This document shows positions 17,601 through 25,449 of a stretch of DNA of 64,000 nucleotides, piece after piece. This DNA comes from Desulfurivibrio dismutans. Lineage in GTDB: Bacteria; Desulfobacterota; Desulfobulbia; Desulfobulbales; Desulfurivibrionaceae. The stretch is from assembly GCF_029210385.1 (NCBI RefSeq), contig NZ_JARGDQ010000005.1, positions 186,001 to 250,000 of the forward strand, given 5' to 3'. A program made the position numbers and the translations under genes. The notes beneath the pieces are model-generated. The model saw only the letters and a program-made list of their open reading frames with translations. It ran no database searches and had not been told where the DNA came from. Within the stretch, counting starts at the first letter, position 1. Each line of letters starts with the position of its first letter.

Positions 17601-17924
17601 GACTCCTTCGCCGATTTAGGCATCGACCTGGAAGAGAAGGCCTTCTACGACATCCTCAAGGATCTGATGATCAAGTATGACTTCACCTACCCCGAGGACA
17701 AACTGCTCGCCCTGGCCAAGGCGGTCAAGCTGGTGGTGGACGACAAGGTCAGATACACCGACTGGAACCAGCGGGCGGACATCAAGGCCGAACTAAAGGT
17801 GGAGCTGATCCTGATCCTGGCCAAGCACGGCTACCCCCCGGTGGACCGCGACGAGGTGTACCGGGAGATCTTCGAACAGGCCGAGAACTTCAAAAAATAC
17901 CAGCAGAACCGTTTGTTGGCCTAA
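14682..17924 (+). CDS. hsdR: Type I restriction enzyme endonuclease/translocase subunit HsdR
   Basis: This 1080-residue protein has the N-terminal nuclease domain with the VVFEFKSA catalytic segment (about residue 170) and the superfamily 2 translocase: Walker A GATGCGKSF (about 320), DEAHRSQ (about 424), TGTPID (about 463) and, in the second RecA domain, the TGFDVPFLDTIYIDKP and QTISRVNRRYAGK motifs. A helical C-terminal domain binds the methylase core. The start is a GTG at 14682 with AGGAGG five bases upstream. It should work with HsdM and HsdS, although it lies 3.2 kb away behind toxin-antitoxin genes. The frame is intact. Confidence 0.95.
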   Translation: MKFTEAKLEQAIITLLEEQGYPHFRGEALARRPDEVLLRDDLGEFLARRYGGEGITAGEIASICRRLERLPALDLYESNRTIHRLVADGFLLKREDRSRKDLYIQLIDYAGLPAQRLPRPGEVETLTAEQSPAYRADGNIYRLVSQLEVVGHEKRIPDAVLYINGLPLVVFEFKSAIREEATIHDAYVQLTTRYVRAIPELMKFNALCVISDGVNSRLGSLFAPYEFFYTWRKVSGEETIDQDGINALHTMIAGLFDQDRLRQVIRHFIYFPDVSKREEKVVCRYPQFYAATKLYRNILAHRKLPDGTGGDGKGGTYFGATGCGKSFTMLFLTRLLMKSLEFESPTIVLITDRTDLDAQLAHQFTNAKGYIGDQTVISVESRARLRELLKGRNSGGVFLTTVQKFTEDTRLLSDRANIICISDEAHRSQVNLDQKVRLTEDGVRRTFGFAKYLHDSLPHATYVGFTGTPIDATLDVFGPVVDAYTMTESVKDEITVRIVYEGRAAKVILDNGKLEEIEAYYAKCAEEGASDYQIEESKKASARMHAILGDPDRIRALAIDFVHHYQRRLEEGASVMGKAMFVCSKREIAYALWRELIALRPEWNQARAGGEGAELSAARRREIKPMERVKLIMTRSADDPKELYDLLGTPEYRKELDRQFKQPESNFKIAIVVDMWLTGFDVPFLDTIYIDKPIQRHNLIQTISRVNRRYAGKEKGLVVDYIGIKKQMNLALAHYNQADRQNIEEIGQSLVVVRDHLDLLGRIFHRFDTTGYFRGSPVEQLNCLNLAAEYAQITDKIEKRFMHLVKRLKAAYDICSGAEELSREERDRIHFYLAVRSIVFKLTKGDAPDTARMNARVRELIGEALQSAGVEEIFKLGEDKAGEIDIFADDYLARIEKIKLPNTKIKLLQQLLARAIADFKQVNKTRGLDFAKKFKTLVDAYNQRKEEDVLVGNVLEDFSVEIIDLIQALKKERDSFADLGIDLEEKAFYDILKDLMIKYDFTYPEDKLLALAKAVKLVVDDKVRYTDWNQRADIKAELKVELILILAKHGYPPVDRDEVYREIFEQAENFKKYQQNRLLA

Positions 17925-18006
17925 AAAATGTTCTTACTCGTCGCGCCAAACGAATCGAGCATAGCGATGACGAATTGCTTTCTGAGATGCCTTCTAAAAA
18001 TGAATA

Positions 18007-18035
18007 TTGACCGACCTGATATTAAGCGCTAATAT
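18007..18035 (+). promoter_or_regulatory. Sigma-70-type promoter of the StbDE-like module
   Basis: TTGACC (18007-18012), a 17-base spacer and TAATAT (18030-18035) form a good promoter 48 bases before the antitoxin start codon. Confidence 0.65.
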
Positions 18036-18038
18036 ATG

Positions 18039-18075
18039 ACCATATTTTAGGACTTATTTGAAACCTATATATGGT
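18039..18075 (+). promoter_or_regulatory. Candidate antitoxin operator
   Basis: ACCATAT (18039-18045) and ATATGGT (18069-18075) are perfect inverted repeats separated by 23 bases. They lie between the promoter and the antitoxin gene, the usual place for autoregulation by a Phd/YefM-type antitoxin. Confidence 0.4.
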
Positions 18076-18082
18076 GACCAAA

Positions 18083-18334
18083 ATGAAAGCTGTACTGGCA
18101 AGCTGCTCAGCGAGCATATCTGAATTAAAACGTAATCCTACCGCCCTTATCGACCAGGCCGATGGAGAGCCGATAGCTATCCTTAATCACAACAAACCAA
18201 CTGCATATCTTATCCCTGCTGAAACGTATGAAGCTCTGCTGGACAGTATCGAGGACTACCAGCTTGGGATTATTGTAAGAGAAAGGCAAAAAGAGAAAAT
18301 TTCAGCCATCGAAGTGGATATCGATGAACTATAA
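18083..18334 (+). CDS. Phd/YefM-type antitoxin (StbD-like)
   Basis: This 83-residue protein has the Phd/YefM DNA-binding fold: SCSASISELKRNPTALIDQA, then GEPIAILNHNKPTAYLIPAETYEALLD, with an acidic toxin-binding tail. It closely follows the StbD pattern. The ATG at 18083 is preferred because GGTGA lies a few bases upstream; an earlier ATG (18071) is possible. Its end overlaps the toxin gene by 11 bases. The gene is AT-rich compared with hsdR. Confidence 0.87.
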   Translation: MKAVLASCSASISELKRNPTALIDQADGEPIAILNHNKPTAYLIPAETYEALLDSIEDYQLGIIVRERQKEKISAIEVDIDEL

Positions 18335-18617
18335 GCTGAAATTTCTCCCAACAGCCGTTAAGGAATGGAAAAAGCTCGATAACACCGTTCAAACTCAGCT
18401 TAAAAAGAAATTAAAAGAGCGGCTTAAAAATCCTCGTGTGCCATCGAGCCTACTCAGGGGCTTCGAGAATCATTATAAAATCAAATTGTTGGCAAGCGGC
18501 TATCGACTCGTGTACGAAGTTATAGATAACGAAATATGTGTCCTTGTCATTGCAATTGGAAAAAGAGATAAAAACGAAGTCTACAAAAAGGCACGAAAAC
18601 GATACTTCACCGGGTGA
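18324..18617 (+). CDS. RelE-family toxin (StbE-like)
   Basis: This 97-residue protein is a RelE/StbE toxin: LKFLPTAVKEWKKLD, the long basic helix, RGFENHYKIKLLASGYRLVYEV and VLVIAIGKRDKNEVYKKA. The GYRLVYEV and GKRDKNEVY motifs are the family's signature. It is translated from within the end of the antitoxin gene and closes the defence island. Antitoxin-first order distinguishes it from the three modules upstream. Confidence 0.9.
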   Translation: MNYKLKFLPTAVKEWKKLDNTVQTQLKKKLKERLKNPRVPSSLLRGFENHYKIKLLASGYRLVYEVIDNEICVLVIAIGKRDKNEVYKKARKRYFTG

Positions 18618-18745
18618 GGGTAATCCCCCGAAAATTAAGGGTGTCCAGAAGTATAATTTTAGCGTATTTTTTTTGAAGAGGTTCTGCATAAGCTGGCCAT
18701 GGCTCTACTTCTGGTGCCCATTAAAAATGGGGGGAATACCTACCC

Positions 18746-19549
18746 ATGAACGAGCCCAGTCCCCGTTTCTGGAAGATATTCTTTGAGGTTTATGAGCACT
18801 TGCCCAGGCAGGGACCGGGCAATCGTGATTGCGCCGCAAGAGCTCTTCGTCTCTGCGTGGGACTTCCCCGTACACCCATGATTCTGGATTTGGGCTGCGG
18901 AGTCGGCGGGCAAACGCTGCAACTCGCCGAACTGACGACCGGTTCCATCATGGCGATCGACAGCCATGCCCCCAGCATCGAGCGGCTGAAGGCGACACTC
19001 GTTGTGCGAGATCTTTCGCAACGAGTCCAGGCGCAGGTTGGTGATATGGTTCATCTGGAGCTGCCGCCGGAAAGCTTCGACCTGATCTGGTCCGAGGGCG
19101 CGCTCTACAATATCGGGATAGGGAAAGCCCTGCGCATCTGCCATGGATTGCTGCTCCCCGGCGGCTATCTTGCTTTCACTGACGCGGTCTGGCGCAAGGA
19201 GAACCCACCACCGGAGGTTAAGGCAAGCTTCGATCTGGATTACCCAGCCATGGCCACGGCCACTGACGTGGTGACGGCCATCCAGCAGGGCGGCCTTGAT
19301 TTTCTCGGTCGCTTCACCCTGCCGGATGAGGCCTGGTGGGACGACTTTTACTCGCCGATGGAACAGCGCATCAAGGAGTTGCGCGGCAAGTATGACGACG
19401 ATGCCGAGGCGCTTGCCATCCTCGACCAAATCGCGCGGGAACCCGAAATGCACCGTAGATACTCAGAATACTACGCCTATGAATTTTTCGTCGCGCGCCG
19501 TCCTGTATCCCGGAAGGCTGACAACATGAAGAGCTCGAACAGGAAATGA
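18746..19549 (+). CDS. Class I SAM-dependent methyltransferase
   Basis: This 267-residue protein has the Rossmann methyltransferase motifs: ILDLGCGVGGQTLQLA (motif I, about residue 47), the acidic end of strand 2 (MAIDSHAPSIERL) and FDLIWSEGALYNIG (motif IV, about 112). Its substrate is unknown; the family groups with small-molecule methyltransferases. It is the first gene of a seven-gene co-directional run and overlaps the next methyltransferase by four bases. A GGGGG-rich site lies ten or so bases before the ATG at 18746. Confidence 0.85.
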   Translation: MNEPSPRFWKIFFEVYEHLPRQGPGNRDCAARALRLCVGLPRTPMILDLGCGVGGQTLQLAELTTGSIMAIDSHAPSIERLKATLVVRDLSQRVQAQVGDMVHLELPPESFDLIWSEGALYNIGIGKALRICHGLLLPGGYLAFTDAVWRKENPPPEVKASFDLDYPAMATATDVVTAIQQGGLDFLGRFTLPDEAWWDDFYSPMEQRIKELRGKYDDDAEALAILDQIAREPEMHRRYSEYYAYEFFVARRPVSRKADNMKSSNRK

Positions 19550-20283
19550 AAGACACCTGCCACCTCTACACGGACCTGGCGTGGCTGTGGCCCATGTGGG
19601 GTGATGCCACCACGGAATACGCGCACTATTGCCGGCACGTCACGGCTCTGATTCGTCAGTATGCCAAGCGCCCGGCAACCACCTTGCTAAACATCGGGTG
19701 CGGGGGCGGGAAGAACGTCCTGAACCTGAAGCGACAATTCAACGTCACTGGTGTCGATCTGAGTGCCGTCATGCTTGCCCAGGCGAAGGAACTGAATCCG
19801 GAGTGCACGTTCGTCCAGGGCGATATGCGGACATGCAGACTCGGTAGGGCTTTTGATGCCGTGCTGATGGACGATGCGATCTCATACATGAGTTGCCGGA
19901 CGGATTTCGTGGCAGCGTTCCGCACCGCGCATGCCCACCTGAACCCTGGTGGCGTTCTGGTCGCCACTCCGGACGTAACAACCGAGACATTCCAGCAGAA
20001 CAAGACCAGCACCACCTCGGCCACGCGGAACGGATTGGACGTTGTCTTCGTCGAGAACGTGTATGATCCCGACCCCACGGATGAGCAGTATGAAACGACG
20101 ATCATGTATCTCATTCGCGACCACGGACGCCTTCGGATTGAGACCGATCACTGGACCATGGGGGTATTCTCCCTGGACACTTGGAGACATGTTCTGCGCG
20201 AAACGGGTTTCGAGGTGCATGAGGGACGGTACAATCCGGGAGAGGATGATTACACGGTGTTCGCCTGTGTCAAAAAAGGATGA
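19546..20283 (+). CDS. Class I SAM-dependent methyltransferase
   Basis: This 245-residue protein has motif I as LLNIGCGGGKNVLNLK (about residue 46), VTGVDLSAVMLAQAKEL (about 66), FVQGDMR and FDAVLMDDAISYM (about 105). The C-terminal half (residues 150-240) is a beta-rich lid of the kind seen in small-molecule methyltransferases. It is translationally coupled to the gene before it and overlaps the YihY gene by 17 bases. The substrate is unknown; it may act on the same molecule as its neighbour. Confidence 0.85.
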   Translation: MKDTCHLYTDLAWLWPMWGDATTEYAHYCRHVTALIRQYAKRPATTLLNIGCGGGKNVLNLKRQFNVTGVDLSAVMLAQAKELNPECTFVQGDMRTCRLGRAFDAVLMDDAISYMSCRTDFVAAFRTAHAHLNPGGVLVATPDVTTETFQQNKTSTTSATRNGLDVVFVENVYDPDPTDEQYETTIMYLIRDHGRLRIETDHWTMGVFSLDTWRHVLRETGFEVHEGRYNPGEDDYTVFACVKKG

Positions 20284-21214
20284 CAGCATCTACGACAAAC
20301 TTCCCGCTCCGGTGAGGCACTGGCTCGGCATCCTGGCTGCTGCGATCAAGTATTGGCTGGCGAGCCAGGCCTTCATTTATGCCGCAGCCCTGGCATTCTT
20401 CACCGTTTTCTCCATCGCGCCGATCCTGGTAGTGATTGTCACTCTGGTCGGGCTGGTTATTGGCGAGAGTGCTGTCAAGGGTGAACTCTTCGAGCAGCTC
20501 GAGGGGGCTCTCGGCCCGGAAGCGGCAGGTGTGGTGCAGACAGCAGTGATCAATTCGCAGATTGATCAGAGTGGCATCTGGCCGGCGTTGATAGGGATCG
20601 TCGCCACCATCGTCGGTGCCACCACGGTTTTCGCCCAGATGCAGCTGTCCCTGAATCAGATCTGGGACGTTGCGCCACGTCCTTCCAGGAGCAGCATGTG
20701 GATCTTCGTCAAGAGGCGGGTGCTGTCGCTGACCATCATCCTGGCCATCGGGTTCACCCTGTTGGTCTCGTTAATATTGTCAGTGGCTTTGCGTGGCGTG
20801 ATGGTGTTCGCGGAGGAATGGCTACCGGTTCCTGGTTGGGCGATGGTGAGCATGGAGATATTCCTGTCGCTGCTCGTGATCACGCTCCTGTTCGCGGCGC
20901 TGTTCAAGATCCTGCCCGACGTGCTGCTGTCTTGGCGAGACGTCCTGCTCGGTGCGTTCATCACTACAATGCTGTTCACGCTGGGCCGTTCCCTGATCTC
21001 CATCTATCTGGCCTATACTGCGACAACATCGGCCTATGGCGCCGCCGGTTCTCTGGCGCTGCTCCTGATCTGGGTGAACTATTCCTCCATGATCCTCCTG
21101 TTCGGGGCTGCGTTTACCCGGGCGCACCTCGAAGGCAGAGGCATGCCCGTCTTGCCCAAGAGCACGGCGGTTCGTGTGCACCGAGAATTGATCGACGAAG
21201 TGCAGGAAAGCTGA
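20267..21214 (+). CDS. YihY/UPF0761 family inner-membrane protein
   Basis: This 315-residue protein has about six membrane segments and the YihY (BrkB-like) pattern: ASQAFIYAAALAFFTVFSIAPIL at the first helix, GLVIGESAVKGEL, WDVAPRPSRS, then DVLLGAFITTMLFTLGRSLISIYL and ILLFGAAFTRAH. The family's function is not settled; exporter roles have been proposed. A GTG at 20267 is used as start because the hydrophobic family N terminus follows within 30 residues; the longer open frame upstream overlaps the methyltransferase gene. It could export the product of the cluster, which is inference. Confidence 0.85.
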   Translation: MSKKDDSIYDKLPAPVRHWLGILAAAIKYWLASQAFIYAAALAFFTVFSIAPILVVIVTLVGLVIGESAVKGELFEQLEGALGPEAAGVVQTAVINSQIDQSGIWPALIGIVATIVGATTVFAQMQLSLNQIWDVAPRPSRSSMWIFVKRRVLSLTIILAIGFTLLVSLILSVALRGVMVFAEEWLPVPGWAMVSMEIFLSLLVITLLFAALFKILPDVLLSWRDVLLGAFITTMLFTLGRSLISIYLAYTATTSAYGAAGSLALLLIWVNYSSMILLFGAAFTRAHLEGRGMPVLPKSTAVRVHRELIDEVQES

Positions 21215-21249
21215 AGTTGAGGACGTAGCTACGTTCCGCTTACGAGGAG

Positions 21250-21996
21250 ATGATGAAATCGCTGGTTCCCTTCGAGATAGCCCGTCAGCCGGATGAGATT
21301 ACCTGTGGTCCGACCTGTTTGCATGCGATCTATCGCTTTTACCGGGATCAGATCAGTCTTGAGCAGACGATTGCCGAGGTGCCGATGCTCGAAGAGGGGG
21401 GGACGCTCGCCGTGCTGCTCGCCTGCCACGCCCTGGAGCGTGGCTACCGGGCGACTATCTACACCTACAAACTGCAGCTTTTCGATCCGACCTGGGCCGG
21501 GTTGTCGGCGGCAGCGCTTGGTGAAAAACTGAAAGCCCAGGCTCGGTTCAAGCAGGATGAAAAATTGCAGGTTGCCACCACCGCCTATCTCAGGTTTCTT
21601 GAGCTTGGCGGAGAACTGCGGACCAAAGATTTAACCGGCAGAATGCTTCGCGGTTTCCTCAACCAGGGGACGCCGATCATCACCGGGCTGTCGGCAACCT
21701 ATCTGTATCACAGCGCCCGGGAATACGGGCCAAATTGCGATTATGACGATATCCGCGGGGAGCCGTCCGGGCATTTCGTCGTGCTGCACGGCTATGATCA
21801 GCAGCAGCGCATGGTGCATGTCGCCGATCCTTTGCAGAGCAACCCCCTGAGCGAATCGCGGAAATATGCAACAAGCATCGACCGGGTGATTAACTCGATT
21901 TTGCTGGGCGTGTTAACCTATGATGCCAACTTGCTGATAATTCAGCCTGCCAGGGAGAAGAAAAATGCCCAGAGCCATCCTGATCGTCGTCGATGA
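21250..21996 (+). CDS. C39-like cysteine peptidase
   Basis: This 248-residue protein carries the papain-like C39 arrangement: ITCGPTCLHAIYRFY with the nucleophile Cys near residue 19, GHFVVLHGYD with the catalytic His near residue 175, and VADPLQ with the third residue (Asp) near 196. It has no signal peptide and no ABC-transporter domain, so it would act in the cytoplasm. Two ATG codons in a row lie behind an AGGAG site. It overlaps the ATP-grasp gene by 32 bases. Next to two amide-forming ligases, it probably trims or transfers a peptide product. Confidence 0.82.
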   Translation: MMKSLVPFEIARQPDEITCGPTCLHAIYRFYRDQISLEQTIAEVPMLEEGGTLAVLLACHALERGYRATIYTYKLQLFDPTWAGLSAAALGEKLKAQARFKQDEKLQVATTAYLRFLELGGELRTKDLTGRMLRGFLNQGTPIITGLSATYLYHSAREYGPNCDYDDIRGEPSGHFVVLHGYDQQQRMVHVADPLQSNPLSESRKYATSIDRVINSILLGVLTYDANLLIIQPAREKKNAQSHPDRRR

Positions 21997-23449
21997 TCCG
22001 GCGCAGTGGCCCGTTGAAATCGCCGGTGTTGAACGGATCACGGCGCGCGCCTATCTGACCGACCCGGGGTATCAGTCACTGAAAAAGGCCGAAGTATACA
22101 ACCTTTGCCGGTCCTATCGTTATCAGAGCAGCGGTTATTATGTTTCCTTGCTGGCCGCGGCCCGTGGCCACAAACCACATCCCAGCGTCACCGCCGTCCA
22201 GGATCTCAAATCGCAGACGATCATGCGGATCGCCTCGGACGATCTGCAGGAGCTGATTCAGAAGAGCCTGGCCCATATCCAGTCCAAGGAATTCGTCCTC
22301 AGTATCTATTTCGGCCAGAATGTGGCCAAGCGCTATGCCCGACTGGCCGCCCAGCTCTTCAACCTGTTTCAGGCGCCATTGCTGCGAGCTAATTTCGTGG
22401 TTGGGGGGAAAAGCGGCAAGTGGACGCTGGCCAACCTGCGGGTTATTGGTGCCGGCGATATTAGCGAAGAGCACCGGGAATTTGTGGTGGCCGTGGCCCG
22501 GGATTATTTCTCCGGCAAACGCCGACGTGTTACCCGCAAGAAAAACCACCGCTATGATCTGGCGATCCTGGCCAATCCGGAGGAAGCCCAACCGCCATCG
22601 GATGAAAAGGCGTTGAAGCGTTTTGTTCGGGCTGCCGAGCGTGTCGGTTTCTCCACGGAGTTTATCAGCCGCGACGATTTTAGCCGGCTTGGGGAGTTTG
22701 ATGCCCTGCTGATCCGCGAGACCACCAGCGTCAATCATCATACCTACCGCTTTGCCCGCAAGGCGGTGGCAGAGGGGCTGATTGCCATCGACGATCCGGA
22801 GTCGATCCTCAAATGCACCAACAAGGTGTTTCTTGCCGAACTGATGGAACGCAACAATATTCCGGCCCCCAGGACCATGATCGTCCATCGTGACAACCGC
22901 GACCGGGTGGCCGAAGAGCTTGGCTTGCCGGTGGTGCTGAAACAGCCGGACAGTTCCTTTTCACAGGGAGTGGTCAAGGTGACGGAGGCAGCCGCCCTCA
23001 AGGAAGCGGTCAACAAACTGCTCGATAAGTCGGAACTGATCATCGCCCAGGAATACCTGCCAACCGATTACGATTGGCGGATCGGCATTATCGACCGGCA
23101 ACCGCTTTACGCCTGCCGCTACTACATGGTCAAGGGGCATTGGCAGATTATCCAGCATGACAGCAACGGGGTCAGGAATGACGAAGGCAAGTTTGAAACC
23201 CTGCCGATCGAGCACGTGCCGAGCGCCGTGGTCAAAACAGCCCTGAAGGTGGCGAACCTGATCGGCAACGGACTCTACGGGGTCGATTTGAAACAGGTCG
23301 GCAAAAAAGTCTACGTCATCGAGGTCAATGACAACCCGAATCTTGACGCTGGGGTCGAGGATCAGGTGCTTAAAGAAGAGCTCTATTTGCGGGTTATGCG
23401 GGTGATGCTGCGCCGGGTCGAGCGGCGCAAGGAGGGCTGGCCGGCATGA
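21965..23449 (+). CDS. RimK-like ATP-grasp ligase with RLAN domain
   Basis: This 494-residue protein has an N-terminal RLAN-type domain (residues about 1-180, with AEVYNLCRSYRYQSSGYYVSLL) and a C-terminal ATP-grasp domain (about 270-480). Visible ATP-grasp features are the VVLKQPDSSFSQGVVKV Lys loop, QEYLPTDYDWRIGII, and the Mg-binding GVDLKQ ... VIEVNDNPNLDAG end. RimK-type enzymes join amino acids to carboxylates using ATP. The substrate here is unknown. It is coupled to the C39 gene before it and overlaps the GCS2-type gene by four bases. Confidence 0.88.
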   Translation: MPRAILIVVDDPAQWPVEIAGVERITARAYLTDPGYQSLKKAEVYNLCRSYRYQSSGYYVSLLAAARGHKPHPSVTAVQDLKSQTIMRIASDDLQELIQKSLAHIQSKEFVLSIYFGQNVAKRYARLAAQLFNLFQAPLLRANFVVGGKSGKWTLANLRVIGAGDISEEHREFVVAVARDYFSGKRRRVTRKKNHRYDLAILANPEEAQPPSDEKALKRFVRAAERVGFSTEFISRDDFSRLGEFDALLIRETTSVNHHTYRFARKAVAEGLIAIDDPESILKCTNKVFLAELMERNNIPAPRTMIVHRDNRDRVAEELGLPVVLKQPDSSFSQGVVKVTEAAALKEAVNKLLDKSELIIAQEYLPTDYDWRIGIIDRQPLYACRYYMVKGHWQIIQHDSNGVRNDEGKFETLPIEHVPSAVVKTALKVANLIGNGLYGVDLKQVGKKVYVIEVNDNPNLDAGVEDQVLKEELYLRVMRVMLRRVERRKEGWPA

Positions 23450-24696
23450 GTCAAACGGAGTGTCTCCGTCTGTTTGCCGGCTACGGCATCGAACTGGAGT
23501 ATATGATCGTTGACCGCGATTCGCTTGATGTCAGGCCGGTGACCGACCTGTTGTTGGAGCAGGTGGCCGGTACATTGGTCAACGAGGTTGAGATGGGGCC
23601 GCTGTGCTGGTCAAACGAGTTGGTCCTGCATGTCGTGGAACTGAAAACCAACGGCCCCGCCCGGTCGCTGGACGGCCTGGCTTCGGTTTTTCAGGATGGT
23701 GTCGCCCGGGTCAACCAACGTTTGCAGGGGATGAATGCCAGGCTGCTGGGCACGGCGATGCACCCCTGGATGGACCCGCATCGTGAGACGAGGCTCTGGC
23801 CGCACGACAACAGTTCGATCTACGCGACCTACAACCGAATCTTCGACTGCCGCGGGCATGGCTGGTCGAACCTGCAGAGCATGCACATCAACCTGCCGTT
23901 CTGCGGCGACGAAGAGTTCGGTCGCTTGCATGCCGCGATCCGTCTGGTGCTGCCGTTGTTGGCGGCGCTGGCCGCCAGTTCGCCGATCTACGGTGGGACC
24001 AGGAGCGGACTGCTTGACAGCCGGCTGGAGTTCTATCGTCACAATCAGCAAAAGATTCCGCAGATCGCCGGTCAGATCGTTCCGGAGCCGGTATTCTCCA
24101 GGGCGGACTACGAACAGCGGATTCTACAGCGCAGCTATGCGGCGATTGCCCCGTACGACCCGCAGGGGATCCTGCAGGATGAATGGCTCAATTCGCGTGG
24201 CGCGATAGCGCGTTTTGAGCGTGGCGCCATCGAAATCCGGCTGCTGGACCTGCAGGAATGTCCCCTGGCCGATCTGGCCATCGCCGCCCTGGTCTGCGCG
24301 GTGATCCGCGCGCTCTGCCGCGAAACCTGGAGTCCGCTGGCTTGCCAGCAGCAGGTCGGCACCGGACCTTTGGCCGAACTGCTGGTCCGCGTGCTGCAAC
24401 ACGGCGGGGACGAGCTCATCGCCGCGCCCGACTATCTGGCTTGTTTCGGGCTGGCCTGTTTCGGGCATACCGGTGGCCCCCTGCCGGTCTCTTCGTTGTG
24501 GCAACATCTCTATACGGCGGTGGAGGCCGAGGTGGCGCCGGGGTATCATGCCCCGCTGCGGCAGATCCTCGAACAGGGTTCACTGGCGCAGCGTATACTC
24601 CGGGCTCTGCCGCAACAGTTCGGGCGGCGGGATCTTTGCCAACTGTACCGGCGGCTGGCCGATTGTCTTGAACAAGGAGTCTTGTTTGCAAGCTAG
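23446..24696 (+). CDS. GCS2-type glutamate-cysteine ligase family protein
   Basis: This 416-residue protein belongs to the carboxylate-amine ligase group (GCS2, YbdK-like). The metal-binding start GIELEYMI (residues about 14-21) and ELVLHVVELKTNGP are present, as are the SIYATYNRIF and LQSMHINLPF segments and the REYIR-like strand AIEIRLLDLQECP near 263. The family couples an amino acid to the gamma- or alpha-carboxylate of another using ATP. It sits between the ATP-grasp and amidohydrolase genes with four- and 11-base overlaps, a strong sign of joint action. Confidence 0.85.
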   Translation: MSQTECLRLFAGYGIELEYMIVDRDSLDVRPVTDLLLEQVAGTLVNEVEMGPLCWSNELVLHVVELKTNGPARSLDGLASVFQDGVARVNQRLQGMNARLLGTAMHPWMDPHRETRLWPHDNSSIYATYNRIFDCRGHGWSNLQSMHINLPFCGDEEFGRLHAAIRLVLPLLAALAASSPIYGGTRSGLLDSRLEFYRHNQQKIPQIAGQIVPEPVFSRADYEQRILQRSYAAIAPYDPQGILQDEWLNSRGAIARFERGAIEIRLLDLQECPLADLAIAALVCAVIRALCRETWSPLACQQQVGTGPLAELLVRVLQHGGDELIAAPDYLACFGLACFGHTGGPLPVSSLWQHLYTAVEAEVAPGYHAPLRQILEQGSLAQRILRALPQQFGRRDLCQLYRRLADCLEQGVLFAS

Positions 24697-25408
24697 ATCC
24701 GCTTGGCAGTTGATCCTTTCCTGCGAGCACGGGAGCAACCGGGTACCGCCGGAATATGCGGAACTGTTCGGTGCCGCCCGGGAGGTGCTTGCCACCCATC
24801 GCGGTTACGACCTCGGCATTGCCCCCTTGGCCGGACGACTGGCAGAGGTCCTTGGGGTGCCGCTCAGCCTGGCCCCGGTCACCCGGCTGCTGGTTGAACT
24901 CAACCGCTCCCCCGGTCACCCGGAGCTGTTCTCGGAATTCAGCCGGGGATTGCCGGAAAAAGAACGGCACCGGCTGATGGAGCGTTATTATTATCCCTAC
25001 CGGCAGGAAGTAACGGAGCGGATCGAGGCGATAATCGCGGCCGGCGGGGCGGTCTGCCATATCTCGTTGCACAGCTTTACCCCGGAGCTCAACGGCGAGG
25101 TGCGCCAGACTGATATCGGCCTGCTCTACGATCCCCGACGGGTTTTGGAAAGGCGTTTCTGCAGCCAGTGGAAGCACCTGCTGACAGAGCGGCAAGGGAA
25201 ATTTCGGGTGCGGCGCAACTACCCTTATCGCGGCGTAGCCGATGCCTTGGTCACCTCCTTGCGCCGACGTTTTCCCGCCTCCGCCTACCTTGGGCTGGAA
25301 CTGGAGGTGAACCAGAAATGGCCGCTGCAGGGGGGAGAGGCGTGGGTAGAACTGCAGACACTGATACAGCAGAGCCTCTCGGCGCTGCCCTTAGCCCCAC
25401 GGGCATAA
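24686..25408 (+). CDS. N-formylglutamate amidohydrolase family protein
   Basis: This 240-residue protein has the family's CEHGSNRVP start (about residue 14), the HRGYDLGIAPLA segment (about 37), ELNRSPGHP and the CHISLHSFTP motif (about 122) with likely metal-binding His residues. N-formylglutamate amidohydrolases release amino acids from N-acylated forms; relatives inside biosynthetic clusters probably cut other amides. A TTG at 24686 is chosen because AAGGAG lies six bases before it. It overlaps the GCS2-type gene by 11 bases and ends the run. Confidence 0.85.
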   Translation: MQARSAWQLILSCEHGSNRVPPEYAELFGAAREVLATHRGYDLGIAPLAGRLAEVLGVPLSLAPVTRLLVELNRSPGHPELFSEFSRGLPEKERHRLMERYYYPYRQEVTERIEAIIAAGGAVCHISLHSFTPELNGEVRQTDIGLLYDPRRVLERRFCSQWKHLLTERQGKFRVRRNYPYRGVADALVTSLRRRFPASAYLGLELEVNQKWPLQGGEAWVELQTLIQQSLSALPLAPRA

Positions 25409-25449
25409 GTTTGCTGAGAGACAAGCTGCTGAACCGAACGCGGGGAAAC

